Counted from the first letter of the stretch, positions 27,836 to 37,800 are shown. The stretch is DNA of 64,000 bases from Bacteroidia bacterium (GCA_020635905.1 JACJYV010000006.1:124001-188000); one strand, 5' to 3'. Notes: generated by a model not told the origin, from the sequence alone. Program-made: numbers and translations.

Positions 27836-28252
27836 ATGAAAACTACCTTATTTTCCCTGGCAGCCGGACTCTTGATTTGCCTGTCCGGTCTGTTTCTGCC
27901 CCATGCCGCCAAGGCTCAATCCCTTCAGTTCAGCCGCGTAATCCTGGTACAAGGCGCAGTCGCCGATACGGTTCCCGCAGGGAAGGTTTGGAAAGTGGAG
28001 GCCATTCTCACGGATAATTATTATCAGTCCAGCGGTGGCAGCAGTTGCTCTCTAACCTACGGGTATAATAAACGATTGATCCAAATCGACGGCCAGCCCA
28101 GTTTCATTCAGGGACAAGGCCTTGGAACTGGCTCAACCTCGGTGTATATGAACGGCTATTCCATCCCCCTGTGGCTGCCTGCAGGCACTACGGTGCAACC
28201 CGAGTGCGCCAGCACGCGCCTGAGCGTGATTGAGTTTACGGTGGTGCCGTAA
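27836..28252 (+). CDS. Small secreted hypothetical protein
   Basis: 138 residues with a clear signal peptide (LAAGLLICLSGLFLPHAAKAQ). The mature 110 residues are beta-rich with glycine/serine loops (SSGGSSCSLTYGYNKR) and two cysteines, resembling single-domain exported beta-sandwich proteins of Bacteroidota. No function assigned. A MITE-like element begins seven bases after the stop. Confidence 0.6.
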   Translation: MKTTLFSLAAGLLICLSGLFLPHAAKAQSLQFSRVILVQGAVADTVPAGKVWKVEAILTDNYYQSSGGSSCSLTYGYNKRLIQIDGQPSFIQGQGLGTGSTSVYMNGYSIPLWLPAGTTVQPECASTRLSVIEFTVVP

Positions 28253-28258
28253 GGGTTC

Positions 28259-28498
28259 GCATGTGCGTCAACTTAAGCGTTTTTATTAGCCACAGAGGAC
28301 ATGGAGAGGGTTTGAACTCATATTTCCGGGCACAAAATGGAAGAGTTCACAGAGCTATACTGGTGAAAATGCTCTGTGTTCTCAATTATTTTGCATTATC
28401 TTTATCTGGAATTAAAACATAACCCTCTGATTCTCTGTGTTCTCCTCCAAAGGAGTGCCCTTGGCATGTGGTAAAATCCCAACTAAGTTGACGCCCAT
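28259..28498. mobile_element. MITE-like repeat element, copy 2
   Basis: A 240-bp copy of the element at 23009-23236 in the same orientation, with ends GCATGTGCGTCAACTTAAGCG and CTAAGTTGACGCCCAT. It differs by scattered substitutions and by a 26-base insertion (TCCTCCAAAGGAGTGCCC... at 28441-28466) that splits the right-hand CTCTGTGTTCTC/TGTGGTAAAA block. No coding capacity. Confidence 0.7.
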
Positions 28499-28592
28499 TT
28501 TTAAGGGTTCGGGGACGGGTGTGGTGTTCGGGTTGCTCAGGCCCGCCTGCTTTTCAGCACAATCATCTGATTTATTAAGAACAGGGGGCAAT

Positions 28593-28711
28593 CCCATTCA
28601 CCTCCATCCTGAAAACTGCCCAGGCGAAGCCTGATTTTCCCCTACCCCGGTCCTAAACTGACCCCAGATTGGGGCTTGCCCCCATTCACCTCCATCCTGG
28701 AAACTGCCCAG
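28593..28711. repeat. Pair of 31-bp direct repeats
   Basis: CCCATTCACCTCCATCCTGR followed by AAACTGCCCAG occurs at 28593-28623 and 28681-28711 with a single mismatch. Both lie in a non-coding C-rich stretch just left of the IS3-type element; no gene is supported between 28499 and 28727. Confidence 0.7.
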
Positions 28712-28762
28712 CCCCATCCTGCCTTTCTGGAATTCCTACAAAAAAGTAGACAATTAGTTTAG

Positions 28763-29623
28763 TCATGCCACCTTGGCATTTATTATCGACTCCAAATACT
28801 GTTGTGGGCTCCGATAACCGAGGCTTTGATGTAGACGTGCCCTATTGTACCATATTTCTATGTACTCAAATATTACCCTTTCCGCGTGGTTTCTTGTAGG
28901 AAAGTGGACTCCGTTTATCACCTCAGTTTTGAGTCCTTTGAAGAAAGCTTCCGCTACTGCATTATCCCAGCAATCTCCTTTTCGGCTCATGCTTTGTCTG
29001 AATACCGAAATTTGGGCAAGCAGGGTTCTGAACTCTTCACAAGCGTATTGAACCCCCTGATCTGAATGGAAGATGGTACCATCTTGTGGCTTTCTGTTAT
29101 TCATTGCCATTCTGAATGCAGCAACCACAGTGTCCTGAGCTGTCATCACTTTGCTCATAGACCATCCAATCACTCTTCGATCTCCCAGGTCGATGATTAC
29201 AGTCAGAAACAACCACCCCTGGTCTGTACGGATGAAGGTAATGTCCGAGACCCAGGCACGGGAGATCTGGCCCGGTTGAAATTGGCGTTGAAGCAAATTG
29301 GGACTCCTCCTGAAATTATGCAGGCTATCGGTGGTGAGCACATACTTACGTCTGTACTTTGACTTAACCCCAGCTTTGCGCATTAATCGTTCAACTCTGG
29401 GAAGGGAAACACGATATCCATTCATGCGCAGAGTTTGGGTAATCCTGGGAGCACCGTAACTCTGCCTGGAAGCAGTATGAATCTTCTTGATCTGCCTCGT
29501 AAGTTCAGCATTTTCCAACTCTCGTTTGGAAGGGGGCCGATTCAACCAACGGTAGTATCCCTGGCGGCTTACTTTGAGGACTTTGCACATCTTCTCAACG
29601 GGGAAAAATTTTACGTTTGCCAT
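28763..29623 (-). CDS. IS3-family transposase OrfB (DDE integrase)
   Basis: 286 residues with an HTH_21-like N-terminus (YYRWLNRPPSKREL) and an rve integrase core. The catalytic triad is visible: D in WVSDITFIRTDQG, D in IFHSDQGVQYA, E in WDNAVAEAFFKGLK. The C-terminus LHQSLGYRSPQQYL is typical. Its ATG overlaps the OrfA stop by one base (TAATG), so it may be made by reinitiation, or as an OrfAB fusion after frameshifting as in other IS3 elements. Confidence 0.93.
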   Translation of the reverse strand: MANVKFFPVEKMCKVLKVSRQGYYRWLNRPPSKRELENAELTRQIKKIHTASRQSYGAPRITQTLRMNGYRVSLPRVERLMRKAGVKSKYRRKYVLTTDSLHNFRRSPNLLQRQFQPGQISRAWVSDITFIRTDQGWLFLTVIIDLGDRRVIGWSMSKVMTAQDTVVAAFRMAMNNRKPQDGTIFHSDQGVQYACEEFRTLLAQISVFRQSMSRKGDCWDNAVAEAFFKGLKTEVINGVHFPTRNHAERVIFEYIEIWYNRARLHQSLGYRSPQQYLESIINAKVA

Positions 29624-29940
29624 TATAAACTTGAATTTTTCCCGTCTTTCCTGGAGAAGATGGCGATGGCCTTTTTTAGGATCTCATGCTCCAATTTTAC
29701 ATCGGCCAATTCTTTGCGTAAGCGATCAATCTCTCGTTCCTCTTCGCTCATGGCCTTATTTCCGTTACCTGGAAAACTCTTACTCTTTCCATGATTAGCT
29801 AACTCGGAACGCCACCGGTAGATCAACTCTGGCCGAATCCCAAGTTCCTTGGCTAAATCCGTTACTTTTTCCACTTCAAAACTCCGCTCTATTACGCGAA
29901 GCTTGAACTCTCGATCAAATTTTCTTCTGTTTGTAGACAT
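29623..29940 (-). CDS. IS3-family transposase OrfA (helix-turn-helix)
   Basis: 105 residues. An HTH_Tnp_1 domain (RKFDREFKLRVIERSFE, VTDLAKELGIRPELIYRWR) is followed by a leucine-zipper-like coiled coil (EEEREIDRLRKELADVKLEHE), the standard OrfA layout. It binds the inverted repeats and lies upstream of and coupled to OrfB. Confidence 0.93.
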   Translation of the reverse strand: MSTNRRKFDREFKLRVIERSFEVEKVTDLAKELGIRPELIYRWRSELANHGKSKSFPGNGNKAMSEEEREIDRLRKELADVKLEHEILKKAIAIFSRKDGKNSSL

Positions 29941-29997
29941 GGTGAAAAATATTAATTAATGGATTAATTCACTGTCCACTTAAATGTAGGTATTCCA

Positions 29998-30558
29998 TTC
30001 CTTCACCCCAGTCCTTACCTGTATCCAGTCCCTGGGTGCGAACCGTTTACCTCGCCCCTGTGAACTACTCAGGCCAAAGCTGCCTCCATTTCACCCCGGT
30101 CCACAGGTGTAGGGTGGTCAGGGGTGCGATGGATTCAGCTCCATCCTCCGGGTGTCTCAAGGTCGGGTTGGGTTTGTTGCAGGGCAGGGGTATGGCCTAA
30201 ACAGGGCTGGCCTGCGTTACGTGCAGGGCTGGCCTGAGTTACACGCAGGGCTGGCCTGAGTTACACGCAGGGCTGGCCTGGGTTACGTGCAGGGCTGGCC
30301 TGGGTTACATGCAGGGCTGGCCTGCATACATCGCAGGGCTGGCCTGTCTATATCGCAGGGCAGGGGTGGAACCATCGCAGGGCTGGCCTGCATGGATCTG
30401 ACCCCAGCCCTGGAAGGATCGCACCCTGGCCCTGGAATAAAGCCACTTCCGGGCTGTTTGAGGCTTTGGATTTGAGTAGTGAACGCGATAGAGAGTCAGT
30501 TTGGGAATGCTTTTAAGGGTTTATTCAAATTGGAGTGATTAAGGGTTCTGCTTGCACT
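29998..30558. other. Gene-free G/C-rich stretch between the IS and the Ycf46 gene
   Basis: No supported gene. It continues the C-rich, clustered short-repeat sequence that flanks the IS on its other side, so the IS landed in a pre-existing gene-free region. It includes the 22-bp tandem array at 30179-30398. Short plus-strand frames here lack initiation context and are made of the repeat. Confidence 0.7.
30179..30398. repeat. 22-bp tandem repeat array, about ten units
   Basis: Successive units of almost exactly 22 bases share the core GCAGGGCTGGCCTG followed by eight variable bases (CGTTACGT, AGTTACAC twice, GGTTACGT, GGTTACAT, CATACATC, TCTATATC, CATGGATC). One inner unit and the first unit have the variant GCAGGGCAGGGG. 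GGCC sits inside a short palindrome. The array lies 160 bases beyond the 3' end of the Ycf46 gene, the last gene of the large operon. Confidence 0.85.
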
Positions 30559-32190
30559 TTAATTTTGGGAGGGGGGAATGTCTGTCAATCCTCCACTCAG
30601 ATCACGACTGCGCCTTTCTTCCTGGGGGGCCAGTTTGGTCTCTTTCTGGGGAAGCTTCTCATCGTTTTTCTTGCCCGCTTTCATCGCACGGGTATCTGCC
30701 CAGTCGCGAAGAAACTGGATTCGCTCCTTCATGGTTGCGGCCAGGATTACGGTTTCCTCAATGGCAGCCACCAAATGCTTCAATTCGAGTTTGGGACTTT
30801 CGGGATTGGTTGAATATGCCGAAAAAAGGGCTTCATTTACAACTTCTTCGATTTCTGCCCCGTTGAATCCTACAGTTTTCCGGGCGAGAAGCATACGATT
30901 GCTTTCATCTATGGTCTGGCCCCTTTTGCCGAGATGGATTTCAAATATTTTGGCCCTTTCCTCCAGGGTGGGAAGGTCCACAAAGAAAATCCCATCAAAA
31001 CGACCTTTTCGCAAAAGTTCCGGGGGTAGATGCTCAATGCTATTGGCAGTGGCAACCACAAACACAGGTTTTTGCTTTTCCTGCATCCAGGTCAGTAAGG
31101 AGGAAAACACCCTTGAAGTTACTCCCGAGTCCGTGGAGCCGGAAGATCCAGTGCCTGCCAAACCCTTTTCAATTTCATCGATCCACAATACGCAGGGAGC
31201 AACGGCCTCGGCGGTTTTAATGGCAAGCCTTACATTTCCTTCACTACTTCCTACCACCCCCTCGAATACTTTCCCGATATCGAACCTGAGCAAGGGCATA
31301 TTCCAAAGGGAGGCTATGGCCTTGGCAGTCAGGCTTTTTCCACAACCAGGGATTCCCAGCAGCAGGATTCCCTTAGGCTCGGCAAGGTGGAACATTCTGG
31401 CTCCAGGGGAGAAGGACATGGCGCGTTTTTCCAGCCATGTTTTCAGATAGTCCAATCCTCCCACGTCTTTGAGACCTTCTTTCTGGCGAAAGAATTCAAG
31501 AATTCCGCTTTTTTTGATGATTTGCTCTTTCTCACTGATAACGACATCCAGAGCATTTTTACCCAGTTGAGTTCTGGACCAGGCAAGACAAAAGGCCAGA
31601 TCGGCTTCCAGTTCCGTCATCCCAAGGGCTGCCTCCACCAATTTGTCTGACAATTGGGGCTCGATTTCCGTCCTGGCATCATTTATTACCTGATTCAGGG
31701 TCTTTTTCAATTCGCTTTTATCCGGAAGGGGCAACTCCAGGATGGTAACAGCTTTTTCGAGTTCAGGCGGAAGATTACGAACCGGGGAAAGCAAAATGAT
31801 GTGTTTCTTGGCTCTGGTAAATTTTAACTCCTCAGCGAATTTGCGCAACCAGGTTTTTACCCGGATGTTTCCCATAAAATCATGGAAACTTTCCAGGACA
31901 AAAATCTCATTTTCGGGGGTGTCCCTGCGGTTGTTTATTTCCTGAAGCACCTGTTCCTCGTCTTCCAGGTCATCCCCGACACGGGTCCGGGCTGTGCCTT
32001 CTGCGATAATATCTATCTTCTGCAATGAATCCACCCTGTTCCAGGAAAACAGTGAATAATTTCCCTGGGGAGCGATTCCCTTCAGATTGCGGTACACCCG
32101 GTCGAACTCGGCGGTTTCCAGATAAATCACGGGATACCTTGCGTTCAACATGTTTTGCAGGTTTGCAAAAAATTCTTTGGATCTGCTCAT
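30559..32190 (-). CDS. Ycf46-like AAA+ ATPase
   Basis: 543 residues. The N-terminal 240 residues form an inactive AAA-like region (NARYPVIYLETAEFDRV, EIFVLESFHDFM) and the C-terminal part an active AAA+ domain: Walker A GIPGCGKS at about 277, Walker B VLWIDEIEK at about 332, sensor 1 VVATANSIEHLPPELLRKGR with the arginine finger region, and a C-terminal helical lid. The layout matches the chloroplast/cyanobacterial Ycf46 family, whose function is not settled. The last 50 residues are a charged tail. The start overlaps the Ycf35-like stop by four bases (ATGA); it is the last gene of the nine-gene operon. It probably uses ATP to remodel a partner, perhaps the adjacent helicase/nuclease. Confidence 0.88.
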   Translation of the reverse strand: MSRSKEFFANLQNMLNARYPVIYLETAEFDRVYRNLKGIAPQGNYSLFSWNRVDSLQKIDIIAEGTARTRVGDDLEDEEQVLQEINNRRDTPENEIFVLESFHDFMGNIRVKTWLRKFAEELKFTRAKKHIILLSPVRNLPPELEKAVTILELPLPDKSELKKTLNQVINDARTEIEPQLSDKLVEAALGMTELEADLAFCLAWSRTQLGKNALDVVISEKEQIIKKSGILEFFRQKEGLKDVGGLDYLKTWLEKRAMSFSPGARMFHLAEPKGILLLGIPGCGKSLTAKAIASLWNMPLLRFDIGKVFEGVVGSSEGNVRLAIKTAEAVAPCVLWIDEIEKGLAGTGSSGSTDSGVTSRVFSSLLTWMQEKQKPVFVVATANSIEHLPPELLRKGRFDGIFFVDLPTLEERAKIFEIHLGKRGQTIDESNRMLLARKTVGFNGAEIEEVVNEALFSAYSTNPESPKLELKHLVAAIEETVILAATMKERIQFLRDWADTRAMKAGKKNDEKLPQKETKLAPQEERRSRDLSGGLTDIPPSQN

Positions 32191-32834
32191 TTTCTTCCTT
32201 GTCTTAATTTGATTACGTTGTGATTATTACAAAATGCCTTATTCCTATATTTTGAAGGGATTTCCTTGGGCCGAATGATCCTTTCATGTCCCATGTGGAG
32301 GGCGATGGCATCCATGGCCTGATCTGCCAGCTTGTGCACATCCTCAGGAATATAGTTTGAGTCGGTCTGAATGGCCCCATCTGCCAGAATGGTAAACCTG
32401 ATGCGGGCCAAAGGTTCGTCTTCCCCGGCAAGTTTTGAGGTGGCTTTCATTTCAAAACGATGCTTTTCGTTTTCGTTTGGGGCAAAATGGGTGTCCCTGA
32501 GGTAGGAAAAGCCCCGGCTTTTAAATTCTTTTAGCACAGTTTCCAGGGAGTACTCCACCTGAAGATCCAGATAGAGGCTGTGATACTCAGCCTGCAACTG
32601 GTTTGCTTTAGCCTTGCCATCCCGCAAATAATACCTGTTCCATACGACCTGGTTTCCCCGTATTTCCAGGGCTGGTTCCCCGTGCAAACTGACCTTATTT
32701 CCCACGCCTTTGACGATGAGTTTCTGGCCCACTACCTCATACTCCCAACCTAATTTAGCACAGGCCTGGATGAGTAATTCCTGATTTACAACTTCATGGT
32801 TGCGAAGGAATTCAGAACGTTCAAAACATGACAT
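32187..32834 (-). CDS. Ycf35-like protein (DUF1257, with DUF2997-like C-terminus)
   Basis: I start it at the ATG at 32834 (215 residues), which is preceded by a strong ribosome site AAAGGAGG; the longer frame overlaps the upstream stop. The first 130 residues (MSCFERSEFLRNHEV, ACAKLGWEYEVVG, NRYYLRDGKAKANQLQAEY) resemble Ycf35/DUF1257. Residues about 150-200 (ARIRFTILADGAIQTDS...ADQAMDAIALHMG) resemble the short DUF2997 domain, which in cyanobacteria is often encoded beside DUF1257. The assignment is from memory of the family patterns and is moderate. Its tight coupling to a Ycf46-like ATPase supports it: these families co-occur. Confidence 0.65.
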   Translation of the reverse strand: MSCFERSEFLRNHEVVNQELLIQACAKLGWEYEVVGQKLIVKGVGNKVSLHGEPALEIRGNQVVWNRYYLRDGKAKANQLQAEYHSLYLDLQVEYSLETVLKEFKSRGFSYLRDTHFAPNENEKHRFEMKATSKLAGEDEPLARIRFTILADGAIQTDSNYIPEDVHKLADQAMDAIALHMGHERIIRPKEIPSKYRNKAFCNNHNVIKLRQGRK

Positions 32835-32835
32835 A

Positions 32836-34881
32836 TTACCTCCTTTTTTTGTTTTTCTTTTTGTTTTTACCCTTTTCAAACTGGGTCACATCAATTTTAC
32901 CTACCACCTTTAAACCCGGGGCAGGAGATTTTTCACTTATCAGTTTCCGAATTGACTCTGTTTTTGAGGATATCAGATCCTGGCAAATATTATTCCCTAC
33001 CGGGATGGCAGCCAGCAGGTTTTCCATCCTGGTTTTTGCATCTGATACCAATGGGGTATTCAGATTTATCAGGTCCCTCTCGGCTTTTTCGAGTTTTTTC
33101 AGGAGTTCAGCTTCCCGGACCAGGTGTGCTATTTTTTCCTGTAGAGGTTGAAACGCATCTTTGCTCAAAGCGGGAAAAAGGGCCAGTGCTTTATTCATTT
33201 CTGACTGCAAACTTTCGACCTGCCCGGGATTCTCTCGGATCAGGCTCTCCCCCATTTGATTTATTTCCTTCAATTTATGCACGATCAGATCTTTGCTTAA
33301 CCTCAACTTTAACTCATTGATCTCATCCCATTTGGGCAAATCAGCTTCCCTTTTTCCCAGCCGTTTGATTTTACTCCCCAGAAATCCTATTTGCTGTTCG
33401 AGTCTGTGAATTTCCGAGGGGCTTTGAACTTCGTCTTTGTGGGCCCATTCCTGATACAACCGGGTGAAGACTGTTTTTTGCCTTTCAACAAAATGGGTGC
33501 GGTAATTCTGGTAATTAGATTCAGAATCTTCTCCCCATGATAGCCTGCGCATATTTTCACTCCCAAATCTGAATTTGCCAGTGGCGGAAAAAGAGAGGAT
33601 GTTGAAGCTGCCCGTATATTCATACTTTTCCCCGTTTCCAAGGTCAACCATCATGATTTTCTCATGAAAGGGGGGAAGTTCGGCAAAGAAAAAACCCTCC
33701 TCCTCTTTTTCCCAGAGTGTCAGCAGGTTCAGAATTTCGGAGGAAATTTCCTCGTCTCCTCTGCGATAGGGGCTGGAATAGCCAATCATCACGGAGGCGC
33801 CCTGCTTCAACATTTTTTTAATCTGTTCCTTTCGCTTTTCAAATGCTTTAGGTCTGACCCAGGGTGAGATCATCCAACACTCCTTTCTGCACATGCTGGC
33901 GATTCTCTCCAGTTCAGCTTCGAATTGCAGGGTGTTAAAGCTTTTTCGCTGGCTTTCTGCCTTCTCTTTGATTTCCCTTTCTTTTTCCTTCCGGGTTCCT
34001 TCAGGGAGGGCAGGCAGTTGACTTTTCAGGTCAACTCTTTCCATTTCTTCTTCTTTTTGGGCAGGCAATTTCTCTTCATCTCTTTGGTCTGCAAGATGTT
34101 CAGAAGTGAATTTTTCGAATAATTCCTGCCTCAGATGTTCAAACTCCGGGTGATTCAGGAGCTTAATCAATTGGGGGATTGTTTTTCCGGTTTCAGGGTT
34201 TAGGGCATAGAAAAACTCCTGGTGAGCATCAAAATCTTCTATAATTCCTATCAAAACCTCCACTCCCAAAACCCCGCTTCCTTTCTCCTGTACCCCGTCA
34301 AGATAAAATCCTTTTTCGGGAAGATGAACTGAGGGTTCCTGCGATTCTGCATACCTGAGGACCTGGGAAAATTCGAGGGGATAGGGCTCCTGGTCAGGAA
34401 TTACCCCAGGCTTCCCCAAGGCATTTATGAGATTTTCACCATGGAGGTCGACCGGGTTTTGCAAATCAAGGATCAGGGAAAAATCTTTCGTAAACTGCTC
34501 ATATTTGGACCCTTCTCTGGCATACAGCCTGCCTTTTTCTGTCAGGGAGTAATAGCTTGAATCTCCCGCAATCATGCTTTCCTTAAGTGGAGCAAGGAGT
34601 TCAAAAAAGGCTTTCTGTCCAAGATCGTCGTCAAGACCAAGCAAAGACTGTAATTTTTGGGCTGAAAGGCCATCCTTTTGCAGGAGGAGTTTGCAGATGA
34701 CATCATCAAAAAGTTCGAAAGGCTTTCGCCTCGTTCCACCACCATGGTAGTCATACCGGGCGAATTTCCATTTGTAAGTGGTAATGCCAAGCACTCTTTG
34801 GGTAAGACCACAGAGATTTTCCAGGGTTTCCCAGTTTCTCAGTTCCCGGGAATCTGCATTTATGTTTTGGTCAAATATCAT
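32836..34881 (-). CDS. Phospholipase D-like nuclease-domain protein with winged-helix and coiled-coil regions
   Basis: 681 residues. The N-terminus (about 60-130) looks like a winged helix (LSAQKLQSLLG...YYSLTEKGRLYA). A PLD-type domain lies at about 320-480: a first strand with CWMISPWVRPKAF, then a single HxK(x4)D motif, HEKIMMVD at about 405, and the trailing GSFNILS (about 422), the GSxN of PLD nucleases. Only one HKD is present, so a dimer would be needed for catalysis, as in bacterial Nuc/BfiI-type enzymes. The last 190 residues are coiled coil ending in a lysine-rich tail. One base separates it from the helicase stop, so the two are coupled and probably work together on DNA or RNA. Confidence 0.75.
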   Translation of the reverse strand: MIFDQNINADSRELRNWETLENLCGLTQRVLGITTYKWKFARYDYHGGGTRRKPFELFDDVICKLLLQKDGLSAQKLQSLLGLDDDLGQKAFFELLAPLKESMIAGDSSYYSLTEKGRLYAREGSKYEQFTKDFSLILDLQNPVDLHGENLINALGKPGVIPDQEPYPLEFSQVLRYAESQEPSVHLPEKGFYLDGVQEKGSGVLGVEVLIGIIEDFDAHQEFFYALNPETGKTIPQLIKLLNHPEFEHLRQELFEKFTSEHLADQRDEEKLPAQKEEEMERVDLKSQLPALPEGTRKEKEREIKEKAESQRKSFNTLQFEAELERIASMCRKECWMISPWVRPKAFEKRKEQIKKMLKQGASVMIGYSSPYRRGDEEISSEILNLLTLWEKEEEGFFFAELPPFHEKIMMVDLGNGEKYEYTGSFNILSFSATGKFRFGSENMRRLSWGEDSESNYQNYRTHFVERQKTVFTRLYQEWAHKDEVQSPSEIHRLEQQIGFLGSKIKRLGKREADLPKWDEINELKLRLSKDLIVHKLKEINQMGESLIRENPGQVESLQSEMNKALALFPALSKDAFQPLQEKIAHLVREAELLKKLEKAERDLINLNTPLVSDAKTRMENLLAAIPVGNNICQDLISSKTESIRKLISEKSPAPGLKVVGKIDVTQFEKGKNKKKNKKRR

Positions 34882-34882
34882 A

Positions 34883-37800
34883 TTATGCCTTTAATTGAGT
34901 GATATCCAATCGCCCACCCATTTTGCCGATTACTTTTTCTATTATTTTGTAGTGCCCGTTTCCTGAAGAAAAATGGGCTTCATTTCCTACGATGATCAAA
35001 AGCCGTCTGGCCCGGGAAAATGCTACGTTGATGCGTCGAAAATCCTTTGCAAAGCCTATGCTTTTATTGGGTTTGGCATTAACCTCCAAGCCACCTTCCA
35101 GAACCTGGGTATCACTCCTGACCGTGGAAACGATCATAATATTTCGCTCCATTCCCTGGAATTTGTCAACGGTTCGCAGTCTGACAGGGATTTTCCCAAT
35201 AAATTCCTGCCGCAAATCTTCAAGCTTTTCGACCTGCTTGCCATAAAAGGAGATGATCCCTATTTCCCGGTCTTCCTCTTTGGGCCAATGGGCCATATAC
35301 TGTTGAAATTCCAGAGAACTGGCCAGGAGGGTCAAAATTGCGCGAATTGCATCCACCTCTCCCTGATTTGAGAAGGATGGATTGTGAAATGTTTCGGGAG
35401 TCTGCACATCCACCCAAAGCACATGTTGGTTGGGCCGGAGAACATGGGACAGTGAGATTCCATGGTGGCGGGATCCGCGGTCTGTCAGGTCTGGGTTGTC
35501 CATTGACCCTTCTATTCCACAGATCAGACCTCCTTCGTCCTCATAAAAAGCGTTAATCACCTGCATGATCTGCTTATGCATGCGATACTGGGTTTGCAGG
35601 GTGACTTTGGTGGATTCAGGGGCTTCCATAAACAGCTTTTCGAATTGGGCAGTTTTAATTTCATCCATTTCCCCCGCCAGTTTTTCTTCACCCAGTTCCT
35701 TCAGCACTTCGCCGATCTCTTTGTCATCGATCATAGGAGGAAGTTGTTTATGATCACCTATAATGATCACTTTGCGTCCCAGGATAAGGGGAAGCAGCAT
35801 TTCGGGCGGGGTGGCTTTGCTGGCCTCATCCACAATCACGCAATCAAAACCTCCCCTGAATTGCTCCTTGAAATCTTTCTGACCGCATTCAAGGCAGGTA
35901 GCAGCCACGATGTTTACATTATTCAGGTAAATTTCTGTGAAGAATTTTTTGATGTCCGGGGCTGGATTTTGCAGACGTTTAGCCCAATCAATCTGAATGG
36001 AGGCAAACTCCCCTTCTGGCTGAGCCATTTGGCTCACCCTGTCCAACCAAAATTTTACCGCGTTTTCCTGATTATCCTGATTCTCTTTTGATCCTGGCGC
36101 TGCCCTGGCCCAATCCTGAATCACTTCGGCCACATATTTTTGCCCTTCGGGCTCAATGGATTTTTTGGCATATTTGGAGGATGCGACCCGCAGAGGACGA
36201 ATCAGGTTCTTTTTGTACAAACGCTCCAGCGCATTATCCACTGCCAGATGGGCCTGAGAGGAAATTAGAATTTTCGAATCAGGGTTTTCCTGAAGCATCT
36301 GCCAGATTATCTCGGCGATGACCGTGGTTTTTCCCGTTCCGGGAGGTCCCTGAATCAGAACCATATCCTTTGCATTTATCGCTTTCCAAACTGCTTCCTT
36401 TTGTTTTTCGTTCAATCCCGCTTCATTGAGGGCATGTTTCAATTGCCAATACTTGTCCGAGCGGATATTTTCCAGGATTTCAATCTCTGAAGCGGCCGAG
36501 GGATTGAAAATAAAATTAGCCAGATTACGGTTTTTGGGGTAATCACCACCTGGCCTTTTTACGGTATTGATGGCCCACTTGAGCCGGTTCAGGGTTGCAA
36601 GGTCACCCACAAAAACGGGCAAAAGGAAGCCTTTTTTGTAATTCGGGGAAAATTTCTCCTCTTCCTCTTTATCTGCTCTGATCCTGACTATTCCTCCCCT
36701 CAATCCGGAAAGTTTTCCCAGTCCAATTCCTCCTTTATAATTGCCCCCTTTACCTTCCGCCTCAGCAATATACTCTACCACTTCCGGGTAGCTGAGAAAT
36801 TTCATCTCCTTATTTTTCAGATCATGCCAAATGCTTTCCAACTCGTCGCTCAGGCTTTGGTCTGAAAAGTGGAAATGCATTTGAAGGGTCCCGGATTTAT
36901 TGGGAATCAGGACATCGAATTCGGGAAATTCTTTTTCCAATTCCTCAAGACCTTGCAGTCCTTGGGAAAGCTGACTTTCCTTGCTAAACTTCAGGCCTGC
37001 CTGAAATCCCCAATGCTCCCCTTTTGGGTCGGAAACAGAAAATGCCCCGGCAAACTTACCTGTAAGTTTGCCCTGCAGAGCCCGTATTCTATCCTTCCTG
37101 TATAACCCGTCCTCCACCAGAAATTTGTAGTACAGGTTTATCCCATCGACCAGAGGAATGGTATCATTTTTCCCAAAATCAAGTTGGTCAAATACCTCCG
37201 CAAGCGCCTGTTCATCAGCGGTTCTTATTTTAAGTACGGGAAAGTTCAAGGTTACTCCCTTCTGTCCCTGAACAGCTCTTTCAATTCCCGCCTGCCAGTT
37301 TTTTCTGAGCCAGGGCCTATCCAGCTTTATTTTATAATTTATTTCGAGGTCAGAATCTAAATCCAGGGGTTTGAGCTTTACCCTGTCAATTACTTTCTCC
37401 CTCAATTTCTGAAGGGATTCCCAGCTATCTGCCTGGAAAACATAGGCATTTCCCCGTTTTTCCGCCTCTTTCAAATCTGGCAGACTACTGCCTTTCTCCG
37501 GGGCGGGAAATGAGACCCTGCCCTCCAGTTGTTCGATTTCAAAATCTGAAAATTTAGTTTTGAGGGAAATCTCTAAATTTTTATCAGAAGTTATGGATAT
37601 GAGGTCTCCTGGCTCCCGTACTATTTTACTCACCCTTTCATCCGTTTTCAGGCCTTCCTCTGCTTCCCTGAGCATTTTTTCTCTGGTTTCAGGACTTTCA
37701 AAACGATGCCTGAGATTAATAATGACCTCGGGCATGCCGTTGACGACCAGGGCCTGAGAGAACTTTTCAATTTCTGACCTTACTGTTGCAAGAGAATTCC

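Larger units (their letters stand above)
28728..29997 (-). mobile_element. IS3-family insertion sequence, complete, with 3-bp target duplication
   Basis: About 1270 bp with imperfect terminal inverted repeats: TGGAATTCCTACA...AAGTAGACA at the left, complement of TGGAATACCTACA...AAGTGGACA at the right, with 5'-TG and CA-3' tips. Both sides are flanked by TTC (28725-28727 and 29998-30000), a 3-bp target duplication typical of this family. The two transposase genes are intact, so the copy looks recent and possibly active. Confidence 0.88.

Noticed and set aside
30179..30398. 22-bp tandem array as a CRISPR
   Set aside because: The spacing is far too short (14-base core, 8-base variable part), the core is not CRISPR-like, and there are no cas genes.
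30578..31450. 290-codon plus-strand frame opposite the Ycf46 gene
   Set aside because: Antisense shadow of a well-supported AAA+ domain; Arg/Ser-rich composition without motifs.
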